Source: Corticium candelabrum (Eukaryota; Porifera; Homoscleromorpha; Homosclerophorida; Plakinidae). From it: 64,000 nucleotides of DNA. Position 1 is the stretch's first letter. Each line of letters opens with the position of its first letter. The stretch lies in contig NC_085094.1 in NCBI RefSeq assembly GCF_963422355.1, forward strand, positions 338,001 to 402,000, written 5' to 3'. The notes under the pieces were generated by a model. It was not told the DNA's origin and did not search any database. It saw only the letters and a list, made by a program, of their open reading frames with translations. Shown one piece after another: positions 58,003 through 64,000 of the stretch. The position numbers and the translations under genes are program-made.

Positions 58003-58834
58003 GGATGGGCTGAGTGGAAAACTCAGATCCACGGATCCATGGATCTACATATCCAAATAGACTGCAGCGAATGGTCTCATTTCCTTTGCAAAAACAAGAA
58101 CGATCTACTGAGATAGGAGATGAGCTACATGCACTGCACTACCCTACTTGTATATGTATCGGACGTCACCTTGTGATGGCTGGGGTACAGGGTCATTTAA
58201 ATGACTGCATGATTTTCATGTTACTCAGTAACTGTTCTGATTGAAATTTGTCGTGTGACGCTTTCGATATTTTCTACAGTGAGTACACGTAGACACAGAT
58301 ACAATTAACAAAATTGCGCATGCGTCTACAGAGCTTCTGAAGACATTTCTGCTTGTAGATCAATTTTCTCACGTTCTATAGTCATCTAGCGCTTGTACTG
58401 CACCCTCACTCTGTTGCAGCGGCAAACAGAGAAAGCTGTGGAAGGAAACGTTGTGTTTAGGGAGACTTACTCTAGCTAGGGTCACATAAAACTTGTCAAA
58501 CGGCAACCATAGCTAGCTAGACTCCTTGTCGCCACGCTGAGGATTAAGTGTCCGGGAACGCTGAAAGTGTGGCAAGTGTACACCGTTTCGGAACACTGGT
58601 TTGTGAGTTGGAATGTTTTAGTAATGGCTACAGCAATAACATGCGGTGCTAATAAGCTCAGGTGCAACAGTCTAACTAAGCATAATAGCAGGCTTGGTAA
58701 TAGTAAACGAAAGATAATCACTGCAAAAAGTGAGAGATGACAGCAGCGGGGCAGTCGTACATCCGAGGTGCCCAAATATATTGGATGTGGAATCGCTTGG
58801 ATCCGTGGATTTGTGTTTTCCACCTAGGCATCTT
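58003..58834. mobile_element. MITE with ATCCACGGATCC terminal repeats
   Basis: The left end (gatgggctgagtggaaaact, then cagatccacggatcc) and the reverse complement of the right end (gatgcctaggtggaaaacac, then aaatccacggatcc) are inverted repeats of about 60 bp. It is 830 bp long, without transposase. The palindromic GGATCC core lies inside the repeats. Confidence 0.75.
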
Positions 58835-58979
58835 AGTCTGCAAGATATTTTTCTACTCTCAGCAGTCTATTGGTTTGTAATGTAATTGAATAACTAGTTG
58901 CCCAGTACCTAATCTGCAACACACACAGGAGAAACCACAAGGCCATGACCTGTAGAATGACGTGTCTAAGTGTGTAGCA

Positions 58980-59435
58980 GCTTGATCGGTTGACCAGGAG
59001 ACTTCTCTGTATGCACGGTGTCCATCATCCTGTGGCAGATGTTGACCGGCTGTACACTCCGTGCATAGGGGTGGGTGGGTGGGTGCTAGAAGGTTATAAT
59101 ATATCGATTCGACGTATCAGTCTTGTATTATGGGCTGGACAGTTGTTCTTGTAGCAGCTCTGATTTCTTCATGCAAATGCTGCAGGAGTGTGATGGTAGG
59201 AGGTCCTCTCATTCGATGTTGCATGGTCTGTTAGTTTACTGCACAGTTGCACGGGACTCTGGCTAGGGACAGCAAGTCGCAAAGCCTGTGTGGAAGTGGG
59301 ACCATCCTTTGTGATGGTGTCTTCAAGCAAGTGTCTCAGACTGATGTGAAACATGTCCTCACATGCAGCAGTTCTTTTCGTGTACAGTCCTGGGGCAGAA
59401 ACCCTATGCACAGTCAGTATCGTACAGTACCCTCA
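58980..59435 (+). pseudogene. RLE-type LINE copy D, internal fragment
   Basis: The plus strand reads QLDRLTRRLLCMHGVHHPVA followed by DVDRLYTPC, then HSCTGLWLGTASRKACVEVG and SSKCLRLM. These are the thumb and following region of the same LINE as copies A and BC, corresponding to about 2250-1830 of copy A. It is the only copy on the plus strand and is truncated at both ends. A (GTGG)n run lies at 59067-59083. Confidence 0.8.
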
Positions 59436-60457
59436 GTTGAGGGTAAAGACGCCACTTGTCCTACTGAGAGGGTAATGATGAATAATATGGTTATCTTACA
59501 ATTGTATCAAGGAGACACAGAGAATTGCCCAATAAATGGGAAGACAAAACACACAAAGTGGATTAACAGAACTCTCAAATTCTTGTGAATGCAAAGACTG
59601 CTAAATACCGGTCATTATTATCTATAGTTACTAAGATTTACTAAAATCTCTGTTCACGTTGACTGTGCGCTTTGAAAATCTGTAATAACTTCTGCGCAAT
59701 AGGGCGGACAGTGACGATCTTGGTATTGTTCAAAATCGTAAGTTCCCGGACTTTTTATAGTTGGGTAACGACGGCGTATGTATTACACAAACGGTTTGAT
59801 AAGGCTTTTGCATATCAAGAGTCGTTAGGGTTCTTGGCTCATTAAGAAGGTATGGTCCTATAACAAGAATGCGGCTAATAGAGGAATTAGCCAATTAGCA
59901 AGGTCACTAGATGGTCCGCTGCCTTGACATCAACACACAGTTGCTCTTGTTTCGTGAGTAGTTGCTTGGTATTTCTGACTCCTCTTCTCATTCTGTTTCG
60001 TAGGCTTCGATATCTTGGTCTATTGCTGCATGGCCACCATATATGTAACGTCGAGCAAGTTTTCTCATTCGATCAGCTCAACCAACATGTGCTCTATGAG
60101 GCTGTTGTAACAAAAGATGGCGAATTGCAGATTGTACAACCACACATATCTCATTGTCATGCTTTAGCAAACACTCATTGCTCAAAGATAGTTGATGTAG
60201 GCAAGAAGCAAATGGTTTACTACAGCATCTTTAAGTTGATGATAGTGGGTTGGGCCAGTATTAAGGATTTCCATTTCCATTGAAGCAATGTAGGATCCGT
60301 TTTGGCCTCTCCATTAACACTAGAGTCTCTATCTTCATTTTGCAGCAAAGGTAAGCGAGACAAAGAATTTGTATTGCCATGATTAGTAGATCTCTGATAT
60401 TCAATTTGATAATTATATTGTCACAGCAACAGAGCCCACCTTGCTAAACAACTACTA
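59436..60457. other. No gene recognised
   Basis: Short open frames without similarity. At about 60040-60250 a frame with few stops exists but shows no domain. Confidence 0.35.
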
Positions 60458-60724
60458 GTGTGTAAAGGACTGGAAGAGCGAAATGCAAAACTAGATGACG
60501 TCGTTGATCAATTTCTGTTTGTCTATAGAACTACTTGTCATCAGACGACAGGAGAGACACCAGCTAAACTTCTTCTAGGAAGGCATGTTAGTTTTTCATT
60601 AAACCTTCTTCCACCTTCGCCCATCGGTATTCTGGAAACATTGTTGAAAGAAAAGTGCAAAAGTTACAAGCCAAAGCTAAAGGAAGGTTTGGGTCATACA
60701 GTGTTAGAACTGGCAATGACATAA
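60458..60724 (+). pseudogene. Ty3/gypsy integrase fragment
   Basis: The frame reads GLEERNAKLDDVVDQFLFVY, RTTCHQTTGETPAKLLLGRH and LNLLPPS. This is the region after the catalytic Glu in gypsy integrases. It is on the plus strand, opposite to gypsy 3 that follows, so it is from another copy or was inverted. Confidence 0.75.
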
Positions 60725-61381
60725 GTCATTGCTTGAGGTGATCGAATGCAAATAGGGTCTTGGCTCTCCAAATCCATGGGGCATCCTTTCTCAATAACTT
60801 CATGAACGGATTAGTATATTCAGACATCATTGGGAAGAATCCGCTGAAGTAATTTGCCATCCTTAAAAATGGTCTCACTTTTGAAATGTCTTTTGGGTTT
60901 GGCTTTTTTCGAATTGCTTGAATTTTACTGTCAGACGGGCGAATGCCTTCAGAATCTATGACGTGTCCAAGGTCAATAGACTTTTGACAGAATTGCTATT
61001 TCTCCTTTTTCAAACAAAAACCATGTTGTTGCAAATGTTCTGAAACATTAGCTAGATTTTGAAGGTACCCTTCATCGGAAGCGCCCGTAATAGTGATATC
61101 ATCAAAATACCTTGCAGTTGCTTTTAATCCACTCAACACCTTATCCATGATTCTTTGAAACAACGCCGGTGCAAAGCTAATTCCCCATGGGAAGTCAACA
61201 ATATCTAAAAAGGCCTTTATGTGTATTGATCACAAGATATGGTTGACTGTCCTCATCAACTTTAAGTTGATTAACCATCGGATAGATCTAATTTTGTGAA
61301 ATATTTACCACCAATCAGTACACTAATAAGTCACTTGGAAGTGGAATTGGTGCTAATCGACTATCAAGTAACGAGAAGGTT

Positions 61382-61708
61382 TTAGTCCCCACAAATTCTA
61401 ACGGTATCAGATGACTTGATTACATTGACAGTCGGAAAGGCACATAAAGCTGTATCAACAGGTTCCAAAACACCTCGATTTACCTGTCTGTCTAATTCTG
61501 CTTCTATCTTTGTCAGAAGATGAATTAGCTGTCTTCTAAAAGGAAAAACCTTAAGTTCAGCATCAGGTCGAACATGGATGCTGACTGACTGACTACAACA
61601 TCCAAGATCATCACCAAAAACATCGCTGAATGTGTCTAGAACACACTCTAACCGACATTGAAACTGCAACGGTCTTTCAAGAGAACATGCTACGTATTGA
61701 CTTGTCAA
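61382..61708 (-). pseudogene. gypsy 3 protease-RT spacer and start of RT
   Basis: Open for 108 codons. It has FSDVFGDDLGCC, KVFPFRRQLIHLLTKIEAEL, DRQVNRGVLEPVD and VIKSSDTVRICGD, the fingers entry of gypsy RTs (a VR.C.DF-type motif). The catalytic box should lie around 61080-61110, where the frame is broken (an SFDDITITG-like reading is only hinted at). Confidence 0.8.
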
Positions 61709-62436
61709 GGATGTGAGAAATGTAATACATACTTGAGAAGACCTGTTTTCTTCTTACCCTGTCCATTCCTAAAAGATTTGATCCTTTGTCGTGCTTCACA
61801 TAGAACAAAACTGCTATTGGAGGGGTATTGCCAAACATACTGTTCTTGAAATAGTGCCTTTGAAGGACATCAAGTTGCCTGACGCTTTTCTGAGTCTCTG
61901 TGTATTCTTTAGTACTTTTGGTTTTCCCAACGCTACCCAAGACTTCTCATTCATTAATGACACATCTGCACCAGTGTCTACTTAAAATTGAATCTGTTTG
62001 TGTAATGATAACATCAACGAACAGTTTATTTCCAGCGATGTGGACGTTTTCAGCCATTGCAACCTCTTTATACACACAGACTCGATGCCTTGTTCTGATG
62101 AGTTCGAATTATTTGCACTGCTTTCATTGATTCTGAACGTTTTACTTCAGCTACCTCCTTTTACTGTATCTTCATTCCTTTGAAAGATTGGTTTCTGCGA
62201 GCTGGTGAACTTCTGACATTCAGATTTTAGATGACTGTAACTGTCACTCCTGGCAGAATAATACAATTCGATGATCTCTCAAGGAGCACTCAAAACTACA
62301 AGTGTTTGTCACCACAGTTATAACAGAAGCCCCTTCTCGTTTAGGCTTTCCTTTATCTGATCTAATTTTAATGTGCCTCTTATCTACGAATTGAACTGAT
62401 TGATCATAACTGTCTCGTGTGGTTAAGACACTGGCT

Positions 62437-63041
62437 GTGTTTACACTAGGGTTAGAAAACCCGGCTTTGTGCCAATTAATCATAACACCTTACTATGGTA
62501 TCATGCACAAGGTGTGCTATCACATATTGAGCTTGCCCATTCGCCTCTAATTAGTTATAATAGGCTGTGTGAACTCTTGCAGACTGCAACTGATTGTAAT
62601 CATGTACTCAAGCTACACTTCTCAATTCTTGTTCAAAAATTGAAACGTCTTCCGACCGCTTTCCGTCTTCAATTGCTTTCTCCAGGTGTAAGAACCACAT
62701 GCTTGTGATGGAACAGCAACAGCTGTCTGAATCTATGGTCACGACAACGTCTTTCACTGCAGAATTCTGCAAGTTGTGTTGCGGATTCGATTTGCTCAAG
62801 AAAAAACTACCAAATCAACACAAAATAGAGCAATCTTCTTTGATTTATTGCTGTGATATGCAATATGAATAAACTGGAATGTTTTGACAAGCGGTAACCC
62901 GACCTAAACTCCGCTCTCTTCCTACTTTACAGCAGGGCATAACCCTACTTTTTCCACATTCCTGTCGTAGACTGACCTGATGTATTGTAATTGGTTATGC
63001 TAAACAGTAGCAAACCCAGTTCTAAACCTTAGTGTGAACAT
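62437..63041. mobile_element. MITE inserted in gypsy 3 gag
   Basis: The left end (tgtttacactagggttagaa, then aacccgg) and the reverse complement of the right end (tgttcacactaaggtttaga, then actgggtt) are inverted repeats of about 35 bp. It is about 605 bp long without transposase. Its ends resemble the MITE at 20993-21347 (TGTTCACAC). The gag reading resumes on either side. Confidence 0.75.
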
Positions 63042-63514
63042 GACTACTGTCCTTAGCTCCTTCCAATACTAAAGCATCTGCCAAAACTTGTCCCAGACTC
63101 CTGCTAAGTAAACCATTTTTTTATAAAACTTTTTAACATCTGATCTTCTCTAAGGCCAGCAACACATCACGAAAGCGGCCATCATACTCGGCAGCGGTAA
63201 AGTGGCGGTTGGCAGCTATTTGCTCTAGTCCACCAAAACACAATTGTACTGACTCATCCAGCTGTTGTATTTGACGATGTAGACAGACTCTGCCATTACA
63301 TTTGCTTTGCGACGAAAAATGATCTAACCTGTTCAATCAGTTTGTTCATAGTATAGTCATTAAACTCTTTCGGAAGACTAGAATTCTCCAGGCGAATGCA
63401 TAGCTCTTCATGAAGGCACTTAGTGAGCAAGTTTAGTTGAGTTGCTTCATTCAAAGTATGATCGTTCTCTGCCAACTGCACAAAAAATTGAAGAACTGTG
63501 TTGCCCAGTGGCAA

Positions 63515-64000
63515 ACATCAAAGGGAGTCTTCGTTTTCCTCTTCTTTGAATAAGCCAATAGATTTACAAAGTCTCTCAAATGACTTGAATCCTAGGACCA
63601 GCTATGCCATTTACTGCTAGCGCAAAACAAACGGTTTACAGCACCAATTTGTAGCGAGGAGCACAGAGAATTAGATATACAACAATAAGACATTCTGCGA
63701 CTGAATGCTTTTGAAGTGATCGATGTTTGATCTTGTTGTAATTCTTGCGATGAGAGACACTAGGTGAAATGATTCAATCAATTTTGAGCCACATTCACAC
63801 TAGAGAATTCATGACTGTGTCAGGTACAGTAGAAATTTATGACCAAACTTTACGTCAAAACGAGGCTTTTATCAAGTATTTTTAGTAGGGTAATGTAATG
63901 GCAATCTTGAAGAAATTTGTGTGGTCTGGCTTGATTCTGAAGTTGTGTGAATGCGGTATGTGCATTTGTTACACTCCAGTGTGACACAACACTGGTGGTA
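63515..64000. other. Upstream of gypsy 3, possible LTR/primer site
   Basis: On the minus strand an AAATTGGTGCTGTAAACCG stretch (about 63630-63655) lies just upstream of gag, where a primer-binding site is expected. Sequence above 63655 might be the 5' LTR. Without the second LTR this cannot be confirmed. Confidence 0.25.

Larger units (their letters stand above)
60745..63514 (-). mobile_element. Ty3/gypsy retrotransposon 3, 5' part, decayed
   Basis: Minus strand. gag: LAENDHTLNEATQLNLLTKC and an FNDYTMNKLIEQVRSFFV block (63514-63296), then QIAANRHFTAAEYDGRFRDV (63200), a zinc knuckle CYNCGDKHL near 62320 (frameshifted), and the protease VDTGADVSLMNEKSW near 61985. The spacer and RT start read FSDVFGDDLGCCSQSVSIHV, EAELDRQVNRGVLEPVDTAL and CAFPTVNVIKSSDTVRICGD (61640-61385). 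The rest of the RT (61380-60760) is badly broken. gag is split by a MITE (62437-63041). Gag order and protease-RT spacing are those of Ty3/gypsy. Confidence 0.8.

Noticed and set aside
58014..58823. ORFs at both ends of the stretch
   Set aside because: They lie in MITE terminal repeats and show no domain.

Overview
This is a 64 kb piece of an animal nuclear genome, AT-rich and crowded with transposable elements. The introns that can be checked (mostly about 50-80 bp, some several kb) obey GT/AG. Two conserved metazoan genes are recognisable, and the repeat mix (LINEs with a restriction-like endonuclease, Ty3/gypsy, Ty1/copia, tRNA-derived SINEs, pogo, many MITEs and foldbacks) fits a sponge or another marine invertebrate. 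The species cannot be fixed from the sequence. No bacterial genes, CRISPR arrays, rRNA genes or standard tRNA genes were seen.

Layout. 1-7.7 kb: a nearly full-length but decayed RLE-type LINE on the minus strand, sandwiched between tRNA-derived SINEs, then a Tc1-like transposase fragment and a MITE. 7.7-30.4 kb: 18 exons of GLDC (glycine decarboxylase, the P-protein of the glycine cleavage system) on the plus strand, covering roughly the last three quarters of the protein with a consistent open frame to a stop. Its introns hold an RT fragment, a Ty1/copia element with a MITE nested in its integrase, a pogo-like element, gag-like debris and several MITEs. 30.7-34.8 kb: a decayed Ty3/gypsy element on the plus strand, immediately downstream of GLDC. 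35-38 kb: inverted repeats, including a near-perfect hairpin. 40.7-43.0 kb: a small two-exon candidate gene (minus) that is divergent from the first five exons of an EDEM3-like GH47 ER mannosidase gene (plus). 43-64 kb: a foldback element, then a nest of gypsy, CR1/Jockey-like LINE and RLE-LINE fragments, MITEs and a third gypsy element.

The most interesting object is at 51.2-55.0 kb. It is a 3.7-kb DNA transposon with about 145-bp terminal inverted repeats and a CTG direct repeat at its ends, inserted into a second copy of the RLE-LINE and splitting it into pieces that rejoin almost exactly. Its decayed coding region reads as a protein with EEAD- and GCDST-type acidic motifs, suggestive of a PIN/FEN1-like nuclease, followed by a C-terminal tesmin/TSO1-like CXC domain. 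This recalls what is described for Academ-type transposons, but that assignment is an inference.

How the parts relate. GLDC and EDEM3 are unrelated housekeeping genes (mitochondrial glycine catabolism; ER-associated degradation of glycoproteins). Nearly everything else is mobile DNA that lengthened their introns and intergenic space through several layers of nested insertion, from which a relative order of events can be read.
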